Assembly: GCF_000021305.1 (NCBI RefSeq)
Contig: NC_011772.1
Span: 3,448,001 to 3,512,000, forward strand
Source of the DNA: Bacillus cereus G9842
GTDB lineage: Bacteria > Bacillota > Bacilli > Bacillales > Bacillaceae_G
Reading direction: 5' to 3'
DNA: 64,000 nucleotides
In this document: positions 54,871 through 63,420 of the stretch, piece by piece
How the letters are laid out: every line of letters begins with the position of its first letter
Numbering within the stretch: the first letter of the stretch is position 1
Position numbers and translations under genes: made by a program
Notes under the pieces: generated by a model
What the model saw: the letters and a program-made list of their open reading frames with translations, nothing else
What the model was told of the DNA's origin: nothing
Database searches by the model: none

Positions 54871-55650
54871 CTATTTCATATTAGAATGTTGTTTCTGATA
54901 ACAAGCAAAGTAAGCAAAACCAACAAACCCAGCTCCTCCAATTACATTTCCGATAAAAACAGGAACAAAATTTTTAGCCAAATCCATCCACGTTAGATGA
55001 CCAGCAAAAATAACAGCGGAAATGACAAACATATTTGCTACTACTTGCTGAAATCCAATCACTACAAATGCCATAATTGGAATCCAAATTCCGATGATTT
55101 TTCCGACAAAATCACTCGTCCCGTAAGCGAGCCAAAGAGCAAGACAAACGAGCCAATTACAACCAATTGCTAAAATTAAAGTTCTTCCAAATGATTCATG
55201 TAACTTCCCTTCCGCTATCGCTACTGTTTTATTTAAATACTCTCCCTCTGTTAATCCGCCAAGATGTCCAAAGCAATACGCAACGAAAATTGCCCCAATA
55301 AAATTCATGAGAGTAATCCAAACCCAGTTATTCAGTACACTTATCAATGTAATTTTCTTTGCATAAAGCGCCATAGACAGTGACATCATATTTCCCGTAA
55401 TTAATTCTCCTCCTGCTAATACTACGAGCATAAGTCCAACAGGAAATACCGCTCCTCCTAAAACATTCACTAGACTCCCCCAGCGCTCAGGTAAATTCCC
55501 TAAAACTCGAATGTTAAGTAAAAAACCTATCGCAATAAACGCTCCTCCTAAAAAACCGAGAATAAGCATCGCTGGCAATGTCTGTCTTACTTTTTGAACA
55601 CCGGCCTCAATGACAAGCTCAGCAATTTGTTCCGGCTTATGAAATGCCAT
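54871..55650 (-). CDS. Formate/nitrite transporter (FNT) family channel
   Basis: A 259-residue six-helix channel with FNT signatures MLVVLAGGELITGNMMSLSM and NFVPVFIGNVIGGAGFVG. Placement inside a formate dehydrogenase/cofactor cluster suggests formate as substrate, but nitrite or other anions cannot be excluded. I start at ATG 55650, 9 bases after GGAGG. A terminator-like hairpin at 55681-55729 lies within its leader. Confidence 0.88.
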   Translation of the reverse strand: MAFHKPEQIAELVIEAGVQKVRQTLPAMLILGFLGGAFIAIGFLLNIRVLGNLPERWGSLVNVLGGAVFPVGLMLVVLAGGELITGNMMSLSMALYAKKITLISVLNNWVWITLMNFIGAIFVAYCFGHLGGLTEGEYLNKTVAIAEGKLHESFGRTLILAIGCNWLVCLALWLAYGTSDFVGKIIGIWIPIMAFVVIGFQQVVANMFVISAVIFAGHLTWMDLAKNFVPVFIGNVIGGAGFVGFAYFACYQKQHSNMK

Positions 55651-55676
55651 TACCCATTCCTCCATTTTCTCCAAAT

Positions 55677-55729
55677 AAAAAAGCAGCTTCAAAAAACCTC
55701 CTCAAAATAAAGGTTTTTGAATGCTGCTT
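55677..55729 (-). promoter_or_regulatory. Terminator-like hairpin in the FNT gene leader
   Basis: On the minus strand AAGCAGC pairs with GCTGCTT and the inner TTCAAAAACC pairs with GGTTTTTTGAA, then TTTTTT (55677-55682). Only about 27 bases separate the T-run from the start codon and they contain the ribosome site, so no promoter can fit between. It is either an attenuator of the channel operon or a partial terminator after moaA. Confidence 0.65.
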
Positions 55730-55841
55730 AATTTCTCTGCACATCTTTTACAGAGATATCAATCATCACTTTTACTATAAAATAGAAAATCCACAACTCT
55801 TGTAAATTCCCCATTTTTCACTATGACGCTAGCTTTATATA

Positions 55842-56858
55842 TTAACCACCGATATGTGACATTTCAATTTTAGGTATTGTATTCTTATTTTTATGATTTA
55901 AGCGTTCATCTGAATAACGATCTTCCCTATTATTCCATATATCGCGTACTACATCTGTAATGTCCTCATCTGTATGTTCAGAACGAAGCAATTCTCTTAA
56001 ATCATTTCCTTTAGAAGCAAATAAGCAAGTATATAATTTTCCTTCTGCAGAAATACGAGCTCTCGTACATGATAAGCAAAAAGAATCTGTTACCGATGAA
56101 ATAATACCTATTTCCTCGTCGCTTCCTATATAACGATACCTAGTAGCCACTTCACCAGAATAATTTGCTTCTATCCGTTCTAACGGCATAACTTGATGAA
56201 TCGTATCTACTATTTCTTGTTTAGAGACGACCTCTTTTAAATCCCAACCATTATAATTTCCAACGTCCATATACTCAATAAAACGAAGAATATGCTTGTT
56301 TTCCTTAAAGTATTGCGCCATCTGCAAAATGTCCTGTTCGTTTTTTCCCTTTTGAACGACCATGTTTATTTTAATTTTCATTCCAACTTCAGCTGCAGCC
56401 TGTATTCCTTCCAGAACCCTTTGCACTTTGCTCCTATTACCATTTAAATAGAAAAACCGCTCTTCTTCTAAGGAATCTAAGCTAACTGTTACACGTGATA
56501 GTCCCGCCTTATATAAATCAGGAGCAAATTTTTTAAGTAACGATCCATTGGTTGTTAAACCGATATCTTCTACACCATCTATTTTATGAAGCCGCTCAAT
56601 AAGCTTTGGAAGCCCTCTTCTAAGTAACGGTTCTCCGCCTGTAATCCGTAATTTTCTCACACCTAAAGAAACGAAAATACGTGTTATCCTTTCAATTTCA
56701 TCAAAAGATAAAATTTTGTCATTAGACAAAAACGAGTAATCAGGACCAAATATTTCTTCTGGCATACAATATCGACAGCGAAAATTACAGCGATCAGTAA
56801 CTGAAATACGTAAATCCTTTAACGGACGTTGCAACTTGTCTAATGTAACTGATTTCAT
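55842..56858 (-). CDS. moaA: MoaA, GTP 3',8-cyclase
   Basis: A 338-residue radical SAM enzyme that starts molybdopterin synthesis from GTP. The SAM cluster is C24-x3-C28-x2-C31 ([13 protein letters not shown]); the second cluster is CLSC followed by LYTC about 14 residues later. The protein ends SHIGG, the catalytic Gly-Gly tail. I start at ATG 56858, 8 bases after GAGG. It follows fdhD by 16 bp. No moaC is in this window. Confidence 0.95.
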   Translation of the reverse strand: MKSVTLDKLQRPLKDLRISVTDRCNFRCRYCMPEEIFGPDYSFLSNDKILSFDEIERITRIFVSLGVRKLRITGGEPLLRRGLPKLIERLHKIDGVEDIGLTTNGSLLKKFAPDLYKAGLSRVTVSLDSLEEERFFYLNGNRSKVQRVLEGIQAAAEVGMKIKINMVVQKGKNEQDILQMAQYFKENKHILRFIEYMDVGNYNGWDLKEVVSKQEIVDTIHQVMPLERIEANYSGEVATRYRYIGSDEEIGIISSVTDSFCLSCTRARISAEGKLYTCLFASKGNDLRELLRSEHTDEDITDVVRDIWNNREDRYSDERLNHKNKNTIPKIEMSHIGG

Positions 56859-56874
56859 CTTCATTGCCTCACTT

Positions 56875-57672
56875 TTATTTTATATTTAAAACACGCTCTG
56901 GATGGGTATACACATTTAAGGAGTGATTACGAATAAATCCTATTGTCGTAATACCTAAATCTTCCGCTAGTTGCAAAGCTAACTCAGTTGGAGCTGATTT
57001 TGATAGTATAATTTCACAACCGATTTTTGCAACTTTCAATAATATTTCCGAAGAAATACGACCACTAAAAACAATGATTTTATCTTTTATAGAAATATCG
57101 TTTTTTAAACAATAACCGTAAATTTTGTCTAGTGCATTATGCCTACCAATATCCATTCGGCTTAAAATAATACCATTCACATCACATAAAGCTGCATTAT
57201 GAACCCCGCCAGTATGATGAAACGTATCCGCAGATTGCTGCATTTCTTTCATTAACCGAAAACAATCATCGGCAGCAACCTGTACATGGACACCCTTCAT
57301 CTTTTTTGCACTTAGTGCATCATTTGCAAAAACAAATCCTTGCCTACTCATACCACAACAAGACGTAATATATCGTTTATTTTGCATTTGTTCATAATAC
57401 GGACTTACTTTTGTCGTTGTTACATGTACAAATCCTTCTTTCTCCTGCACCCATACACTATCAATATCTTCATACTTTCGAATGATTCCTTCAGATGCTA
57501 AGAAGCCTATTACCATATCTTCTATATATTCTGGAGTACTAACCATTGTAACAAACTCCTGTCCGTTCATTTTAATGGTGACAGGAAACTCTGTTACAAT
57601 GCTGTCCTCTATATGCTTAAATACCTCTTGTTCATAACGAAAGATTTCTCTTTCTACCTGTATCGGTTTCAC
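56875..57672 (-). CDS. fdhD: FdhD, formate dehydrogenase cofactor sulfurtransferase
   Basis: A 265-residue protein that carries sulfur from a cysteine desulfurase to the Mo cofactor of formate dehydrogenase. Motifs are CCGMSRQG (sulfur-carrying Cys), [10 protein letters not shown] and [13 protein letters not shown]. The start is GTG 57672. It lies between DUF2294 and moaA with short gaps, as one operon. Confidence 0.92.
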   Translation of the reverse strand: MKPIQVEREIFRYEQEVFKHIEDSIVTEFPVTIKMNGQEFVTMVSTPEYIEDMVIGFLASEGIIRKYEDIDSVWVQEKEGFVHVTTTKVSPYYEQMQNKRYITSCCGMSRQGFVFANDALSAKKMKGVHVQVAADDCFRLMKEMQQSADTFHHTGGVHNAALCDVNGIILSRMDIGRHNALDKIYGYCLKNDISIKDKIIVFSGRISSEILLKVAKIGCEIILSKSAPTELALQLAEDLGITTIGFIRNHSLNVYTHPERVLNIK

Positions 57673-57688
57673 GATCAGTATCCTTCTC

Positions 57689-58033
57689 TCACGTTATATT
57701 TTTATCAAAAACAAATACCGAAACTGCAATATCTTCTTCTACTTTCATATCTGAAAACAAATTCACTAATTTCGCGCCAACAAGTTCCTCCAAATGTTCA
57801 CGGGAATTCGCAGCATACACTTCTTGAATCATTTTTGTTCTAGCCAGATGAACCATTTCCGCACCGTCCATCGTACTTGAAATAAATTTTTCAGTAGGTG
57901 TTAAGTTTCCATAAAGAGTCGCTATAGCCATATTTTCTGCAAAAACAGTATGAATTCGTTCCGGTCCTTTTCCGAAAAGTTCCTTTCGAAGTTTTCGGAT
58001 CATATCATTAAATTCATGTACTTTTTTTGACAT
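57689..58033 (-). CDS. DUF2294 family protein
   Basis: A 114-residue protein with the family pattern GKGPERIHTVFAENMAIATL, LTPTEKFISS and REHLEELVGAKLVNLFSDM. The function is unknown, but family members often neighbour formate dehydrogenase genes. GGGAGG lies 9 bases before ATG. It is 16 bp upstream of fdhD, so it is probably the first gene of the DUF2294-fdhD-moaA unit. Confidence 0.85.
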   Translation of the reverse strand: MSKKVHEFNDMIRKLRKELFGKGPERIHTVFAENMAIATLYGNLTPTEKFISSTMDGAEMVHLARTKMIQEVYAANSREHLEELVGAKLVNLFSDMKVEEDIAVSVFVFDKNIT

Positions 58034-58050
58034 ACAATTATACCTCCCAA

Positions 58051-58133
58051 AAGCCTCATTTTACTTTATTATATATTTTACCAAAATGAGCCTTCCGCCC
58101 AAACTATTTCGTACAAATATTTGGGCGAAAAGG
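58051..58133 (-). promoter_or_regulatory. Two overlapping hairpins between DUF1641 and DUF2294 genes
   Basis: Hairpin 1 (58091-58133) pairs CCTTTTCGCCCAAA with TTTGGGCGGAAGG on the minus strand. Hairpin 2 (58051-58094) pairs AAGGCTCATTTT with AAAATGAGGCTT (one mismatch) and ends 3 bp before the GGGAGG of DUF2294. They share 58091-58094, so they exclude each other. Neither has a long T-run. Hairpin 1 may be a terminator for the fdhF unit. Confidence 0.45.
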
Positions 58134-58148
58134 TTCACTTCATGAAGT

Positions 58149-58631
58149 TTATTCGTCTTTTAACCCTTTCCCCATTCCTTTTAAGAAATGAAGCCCAAAC
58201 CCGATCGCACGGTTAATATCTGGGTCTTTCAATACTTTCATAAGATCGAATACCCCTACTTTTTTATTACTTTCTAGATGTTCATTACCTTCTTCTAGCC
58301 CGACTAATAAACTACCTATAAGCTTTTTCGTAAGTTCTGGGTCAAGTTCAGTTAACGCACCTGCAGCGCCCATCATATTATTAATTAAATTTGTAACAGG
58401 CTCACGAGTTACTTGACCTAGAACAATCTTCGCAATTGGTTCTTTCGCTTTTAGCATAGAATTTGCAGCTTCTAGCATTCCAATGTCATTTAATTCCCCT
58501 ACTATATTAAACATCTGATTTAGAGCTTCTTCATTATTAGTTAGAAGCTCTTTTAAATCATCTAACTTTTGCTGTTTTATTTCTTCCTCAGTTAATTCTT
58601 GTTTTTGAATCATTTTTATAGGTGCAGCCAT
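58149..58631 (-). CDS. DUF1641 family protein
   Basis: A 160-residue helical protein with the family core LTKKLIGSLLVGLEEGNEHLE and VGVFDLMKVLKDPDINRAIGFGLHFLKGMG. It lies 12 bp after fdhF with AGGAGG before ATG. DUF1641 proteins are regular partners of Bacillus formate dehydrogenase alpha subunits and may be an accessory subunit; this is inferred from context. Confidence 0.87.
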   Translation of the reverse strand: MAAPIKMIQKQELTEEEIKQQKLDDLKELLTNNEEALNQMFNIVGELNDIGMLEAANSMLKAKEPIAKIVLGQVTREPVTNLINNMMGAAGALTELDPELTKKLIGSLLVGLEEGNEHLESNKKVGVFDLMKVLKDPDINRAIGFGLHFLKGMGKGLKDE

Positions 58632-58643
58632 AGTTTTCTCCTC

Positions 58644-61583
58644 CTACTTATCCGTTAAATGCACATACCCTGTACGTGCCCACTTACGATGTACCTCAAT
58701 TCCAGCTTGAGGGTGACGTTTTTTATTGCGTGGGTTCGCTTTTGGCATCGGATTTTCGCCATCAACTTCTAACACTTCCATACGTACTTTCGTTTGTTTA
58801 TACGCAGGTGTATTCGTACGTACATCCACAGCAGGACCTGTTAAGAAATTAATTGCCGTTTCGTTATCTGTAGAGTTCATCGGTAAATATAACTCATTCG
58901 CTTTTACACGATCTGTAACGAGTGCACGTAATTTTAATGCTCCAAAAGGAGAGACAAGACGAACTAACGAACCTGTTTTTACGCCACGTTCTTTTGCAAG
59001 GTCTGGAGAGATTTCAACGAAAACACCAGGTACTTTCGTTTGAATACCTGTTGATTTATTTGTCATATTCCCTTCATGGAAATGCTCAAGCATACGACCG
59101 TTGTTAATGTGAAGGTCAAACTCGGCTGGAAATTCAGCTGGACGTACCCAGTCAGCAATCGCAAAACGAGCTTTTTTATCTGGGAAGTTAAATCCATCTT
59201 GGAACAGAAGTGGTGTATTCGTTCCATCAAAACTTCCCCAATGGAAACTGTTCCATCCTTCAAGCACTTCATAGTTCGCTTGCGAGAACAATGGTGATAA
59301 ACTTGCCATTTCAGCAAAGATTTCACTTGGGTGGCTATAATTCCAGTTTGCACCTAGTTTATTCGCAACTTCCTGGACGATCCACCAGTCTGGTTTCGCA
59401 TCTCCTAGCGTAGGAAGAACTTGATATAATCTTTGGACACGGCGCTCTGTATTTGTGAAAGTACCTTCTTTCTCAAGAGATGGCGCTGCTGGTAATACAA
59501 CATCTGCATATTGAGCAGTTTTAGAAAGGAAAACATCTTGCACAACGAAGAAATCAAGGCTCGTTAACACTTCATGTACATGATTTGCATTAGAATCTAC
59601 AAGAGCCATATCTTCTCCGACAAGATACATTGCTTTCATTTTTCCTTCGTCAATTGCGTGAAGCATTTCAATATTATTAAGACCTGGTTCACTATCAATT
59701 TTCACTCCGTAAGCAGTTTCAAATTTCGCACGTTCCATTTCGTTAGTAACGTGCTGATATCCTGGAAGCCATCCTGGTAAAGTACCCATATCACAAGCAC
59801 CTTGTACGTTATTATGACCTCGAAGTGGGTATGCACCTGCTCCTGGACGACGATAGTTCCCTGTTGCAAGAAGTAAGTTTGAAATCGCAGCGGAAGTATC
59901 AGAGCCACCTGTATTTTGCGTTACTCCCATCCCCCAAAGGATACATGTACCATCTGCATCACGAATCATTTCAGCCATTTGAATAAGTGTTTCTTTTGAA
60001 ATACCAGTCATTTCTTCTCCATATTCAAGTGTATATTCTTTCAGGCTCTCTTTGAAATCTTCAAAGAAGTTTACATTCTCATTAATAAATTCTTGATCAT
60101 GCCAACCTTGATCAATCATATATTTCGTAACAGCCATTAACCATACTTGATCTGTTCCTTGTTTTGGACTAATAAAGACATCTGATCGCTCTGCCATTTC
60201 TGTTTTACGAAGATCAGCTACAATTAACTTTTGTCCGTGTAATTTATGTGCACGTTTAATACGTGTAGCTAAAACAGGATGACCTTCTGTCGGATTACAT
60301 CCTACAATAATAACAAGACCAGATTGCGCAATATCTTTAATCGTTCCTGCATCACCGCCCATACCAATTGTACGGAACAAACCATCCGTTGCTGGTGATT
60401 GGCAATAACGTGAGCAGTTATCAATATTATTCGTTTCAAATACTTGTCGGGCTAGTTTTTGAATAACGTAATTGTCTTCATTCGTAATTTTAGATGAAGA
60501 AATAAAACCGATAGCATCTTTACCATACTCTTCTTTAATCGATCCTAATTTACTTGCAACTACATTCAATGCTTCTTCCCATGTAGATTCAACAAACGTT
60601 CCATTTTTACGAATTAAAGGTTTTGTAATTCGTTCTTTAGAATTTACGAAATCCCAACCAAATTTCCCTTTTACACAAGTGGAAATTGCGTTAACTGGTG
60701 CATCTGAAGATGGCTGTACTTTAAGGATTTTACGCCCCTTCGTCCACACTTCAAACGAACAACCTACACCACAAAATGTACATACTGTTTTCGTTTTCTT
60801 CGTACGAGTATCACGCATGGCCGCTTCCACTTCTGATACCGCAAAAATACCGCTATATCCAGGCTCAACTTCTTTAATTAAATCTACCATCGGTTCAAGA
60901 ATATCTGGTTTTAATCCCGTCATAAATCCAGCTTCACCGAGCATCGTTTTCTCCATTAAAGCGTTACAAGGGCAAATCGTTACACATTGACCACAGCTAA
61001 CGCATGAAGAATCATTAATATTTACTCCTTCATCCCAAATAACTCGTGGGCGTTCCGCTTCCCAGTCTATCGATAACGTTTCATTTACTTGTAAGTTTTG
61101 ACACACCTCAACGCATTGACCGCATGCAATACATTGATTAGGGTCATAGCGATAAAACGGATGCGTCATATCAACTTCACTTACATCTACTTTCGGTTCA
61201 TAAGGATATTTTTGATGTTCGATTTCCATTAATTCTGCTGTATTATGCAGTTTACAGTTCCCATTGTTATTGTCACATACTGTACAGTATAATAAATGAT
61301 TTTCTAGTAACCGATCCATCGCCTCTGTTTGTGCTTCTTTTGCGCGAACAGAAGCACGTTCAATGTCCATACCTTCCGTTGCTATCGTCGAACAAGAACG
61401 CATTAACTTTCCGTCAACTTCTACAATACAAGTGTCACATGTTTGAATAGAATCTACTTCTGGCACGTAACAAATTTGCGGATGTTCAATCCCGTTCTCA
61501 TTAATCACACCCAATATCGTTGAACCAGGCTCCGCTGCATACTTTTTTCCGTCAATTGTAATATGAACCATGTTGTCATTCAT
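58644..61583 (-). CDS. fdhF: Formate dehydrogenase alpha subunit, Mo-bis-PGD, NuoG-like N-terminus
   Basis: A 979-residue molybdo-iron-sulfur enzyme that oxidises formate to CO2. A [2Fe-2S] domain (C38, C49, C52, C64) leads the chain. A His-Cys3 site (HLLYCTVCDNNNGNC), two [4Fe-4S] ferredoxin motifs (CIACGQCVEVC and CVSCGQCVTIC) and a cluster before the Mo domain (CTFCGVGC) follow. The Mo ligand is Cys394 (SRYCQSP) in place of selenocysteine. The C-terminal dinucleotide-binding domain is complete. I start at ATG 61583 after AGGGGG; an open frame runs 33 codons further up but has no ribosome site and would run through the leader hairpin. Confidence 0.93.
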   Translation of the reverse strand: MNDNMVHITIDGKKYAAEPGSTILGVINENGIEHPQICYVPEVDSIQTCDTCIVEVDGKLMRSCSTIATEGMDIERASVRAKEAQTEAMDRLLENHLLYCTVCDNNNGNCKLHNTAELMEIEHQKYPYEPKVDVSEVDMTHPFYRYDPNQCIACGQCVEVCQNLQVNETLSIDWEAERPRVIWDEGVNINDSSCVSCGQCVTICPCNALMEKTMLGEAGFMTGLKPDILEPMVDLIKEVEPGYSGIFAVSEVEAAMRDTRTKKTKTVCTFCGVGCSFEVWTKGRKILKVQPSSDAPVNAISTCVKGKFGWDFVNSKERITKPLIRKNGTFVESTWEEALNVVASKLGSIKEEYGKDAIGFISSSKITNEDNYVIQKLARQVFETNNIDNCSRYCQSPATDGLFRTIGMGGDAGTIKDIAQSGLVIIVGCNPTEGHPVLATRIKRAHKLHGQKLIVADLRKTEMAERSDVFISPKQGTDQVWLMAVTKYMIDQGWHDQEFINENVNFFEDFKESLKEYTLEYGEEMTGISKETLIQMAEMIRDADGTCILWGMGVTQNTGGSDTSAAISNLLLATGNYRRPGAGAYPLRGHNNVQGACDMGTLPGWLPGYQHVTNEMERAKFETAYGVKIDSEPGLNNIEMLHAIDEGKMKAMYLVGEDMALVDSNANHVHEVLTSLDFFVVQDVFLSKTAQYADVVLPAAPSLEKEGTFTNTERRVQRLYQVLPTLGDAKPDWWIVQEVANKLGANWNYSHPSEIFAEMASLSPLFSQANYEVLEGWNSFHWGSFDGTNTPLLFQDGFNFPDKKARFAIADWVRPAEFPAEFDLHINNGRMLEHFHEGNMTNKSTGIQTKVPGVFVEISPDLAKERGVKTGSLVRLVSPFGALKLRALVTDRVKANELYLPMNSTDNETAINFLTGPAVDVRTNTPAYKQTKVRMEVLEVDGENPMPKANPRNKKRHPQAGIEVHRKWARTGYVHLTDK

Positions 61584-61606
61584 GGTCTTTCCCCCTTTTT
61601 GAGAAT

Positions 61607-61669
61607 AAAAAAACTCCACCACGAAAATATACGCACCACATTTTTGGCACGCTATTATCATGGTGGAGT
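61607..61669 (-). promoter_or_regulatory. Terminator-like hairpin in the fdhF leader
   Basis: On the minus strand ACTCCACCATGA pairs with TCGTGGTGGAGT (12 bp, one G-U) and an inner helix GCGTGCCA/TGGTGCGT (three G-U) continues it; seven T follow (61607-61613). It lies about 95 bases after the predicted start of transcription and 24 bases before ATG. No minus-strand gene lies upstream, so it belongs to the fdhF leader and can only act on fdhF. Upstream in the leader, TTAGCA/TGCTAA can form a further small hairpin. Confidence 0.7.
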
Positions 61670-61758
61670 AGTTTATTAGCACATCTTGCTAAAATACCAA
61701 TCCATTTATTCATAAATAAAACGATAGATTCATAACAGGTCATATCACGATTCCATCT

Positions 61759-61782
61759 TTAACACTATAATTATAGCGTTAA
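61759..61782. promoter_or_regulatory. 24-bp operator-like palindrome over the fdhF -10 box
   Basis: TTAACACTATAA (61759-61770) and TTATAGCGTTAA (61771-61782) are inverted copies with one mismatch. The centre coincides with the TATAAT of the fdhF promoter, a repressor-like position. Confidence 0.6.
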
Positions 61783-61798
61783 ATGTACAAATATACAA
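61770..61798 (-). promoter_or_regulatory. Sigma-A promoter of fdhF
   Basis: On the minus strand TTGTAT (61793-61798), a 17-bp spacer and a perfect TATAAT (61770-61775) predict a start near 61763 and a ~180-nt leader. Confidence 0.7.
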
Positions 61799-61881
61799 TA
61801 TAAATTTTAAACTGCGCATATGTCTGTATGTAACTATCCATAATAACCCATATAAAGTTCAACGAGGAATAAGGTGAATAT

Positions 61882-63420
61882 ATGGGTTCTTTTCGAAAAT
61901 GGATAAGGGGCGAAAAATCTTTCTCTACACACGAGCAATCTGAAACTGTATTACATAAAGAAATTTCTTCCTCCATGCCGCTTAATCTTAAACACTTATC
62001 CAAATTATTTAGTGGTATTCCAGAATTAATTACACGCACTTTCCCGTTAAAAAACGGAAAAGAAGCTGCTCTTATATATATGGAAGGACTTGTAGATAAA
62101 ACTGTTATTAATGTAGATATTCTTCGGCCTCTCTTATTTAAAGAATGGAATGAAGACGATTTTTGGGAATCTTCTGTTTCTATAGGGAATATTAAAAAAG
62201 TTCAGAAGTGGATAGACATTGAGCAATCTCTCTTACATGGCAAAAGTATTTTATTTATAAACGGTCAATTATCGGCTTTAGAACTAGATACACAAGCGGC
62301 GCCAAAAAGGAGCATTGAAGAACCTACAACAGAGACTTCCATAAAAAGCTCACACGAAGGATTTAATGAAGTGGCAAGTGATAGTATCGCACTTATTCGT
62401 CGCTATATTCCAAATCGCGAATTAAAAGTGAAGGAATTCACTGTTGGCGAACGAGCAACCTCTAAAGTTTTTTTACTTTATCTTGCAGATGTTGCAAACG
62501 AAGATGTTGTACAAGATATGGCATGCCGCATCGAATCAATCAAAGTAGATGCTATTCTTACTACCGGTGAATTAGAAGGATTTGTTGAAGATAATTCCTA
62601 TACTCTCTTCCCACAATTGTCTATCACTGAACGTCCTGACACAACGGCACATCATATTTTGAATGGGCGAATCGCTGTTGTTGTAGATCGCTCACCAGGC
62701 GTATTAATAGGACCTATGACCTTTTCATCCTTTTTTCAGACGATAGATGATTACAGCTTCAGACCTATGATTCCATCTTTTATACGACTTCTTCGTTTCA
62801 CTGGGCTATTTATTGCAATATTTGCTCCTGCTCTTTATATTGCTATGATTTCCTTCCATTATGAAGTAATTCCGCTCAAATTGTTGTTAACGATTGGAGA
62901 ATCTCGAGCCAAAATTCCTTTCCCCCCCATATTAGAAGCTTTATTAATGGAATTAGTTCTCGAAATGCTCCGAGAAGCAGCGATTCGGCTTCCTGGGCCT
63001 GTTGGACAAACAATCGGCGTCGTAGGAGGAATTGTAATTGGACAAGCTGCGGTTCAAGCTGGGATTGTTAGTAACGTTATGGTTATCGTCGTATCAATTA
63101 CTGCGGTTGCCTCTTTCATTATTCCTAACTTAGAAATGTCAGCAGGAATTCGGCTTCTTCGATTCCCAATGATGATAGCAGCCTCTTTATTTGGCGTCAT
63201 TGGAATTATGGTTGGAATGGCAATCATTATCATCCATATTCTTTCTATGGAATCACTTGGTGTGCCATATGGTAGTCCTTTTTCTCCGTCACATGCTTCG
63301 GACTTAAAAGATACCCTTGTACGTTTCCCATGGAAAATCATGAAGAAACGGCCACTATCTCTACAATTAAAACAAAATAACCGGCAAAGCGATGTTGAGG
63401 AAAAGGAGGAGAATAAGTGA
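61882..63420 (+). CDS. GerA-family germinant receptor A subunit
   Basis: A 512-residue spore inner-membrane receptor subunit. It has a soluble N-terminal domain (about 1-290) with NEVASDSIALIRRYI, VKEFTVGERATSKVFLLYLADVA and HILNGRIAVVVDRSPGVLIGP. Four or five membrane helices follow with IPFPPILEALLMELVLEMLREA and RLPGPVGQTIGVVGG. AAGGTG lies 8 bases before ATG. It overlaps the next gene by 4 bp. Several ger operons exist in the group and I cannot tell which this is. Confidence 0.92.
   Translation: MGSFRKWIRGEKSFSTHEQSETVLHKEISSSMPLNLKHLSKLFSGIPELITRTFPLKNGKEAALIYMEGLVDKTVINVDILRPLLFKEWNEDDFWESSVSIGNIKKVQKWIDIEQSLLHGKSILFINGQLSALELDTQAAPKRSIEEPTTETSIKSSHEGFNEVASDSIALIRRYIPNRELKVKEFTVGERATSKVFLLYLADVANEDVVQDMACRIESIKVDAILTTGELEGFVEDNSYTLFPQLSITERPDTTAHHILNGRIAVVVDRSPGVLIGPMTFSSFFQTIDDYSFRPMIPSFIRLLRFTGLFIAIFAPALYIAMISFHYEVIPLKLLLTIGESRAKIPFPPILEALLMELVLEMLREAAIRLPGPVGQTIGVVGGIVIGQAAVQAGIVSNVMVIVVSITAVASFIIPNLEMSAGIRLLRFPMMIAASLFGVIGIMVGMAIIIIHILSMESLGVPYGSPFSPSHASDLKDTLVRFPWKIMKKRPLSLQLKQNNRQSDVEEKEENK

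Noticed and set aside
61584..61682. Extension of FdhF by 33 residues including MIIACQKCGAYIF
   Set aside because: The CxxC looks tempting, but there is no ribosome site before the upstream ATG, and the codons coincide with the leader hairpin; ATG 61583 has a strong AGGGGG.
61584..61763. Known molybdenum-cofactor riboswitch in the fdhF leader
   Set aside because: I could not match the conserved core of the Moco motif by eye; an Rfam covariance search would decide.
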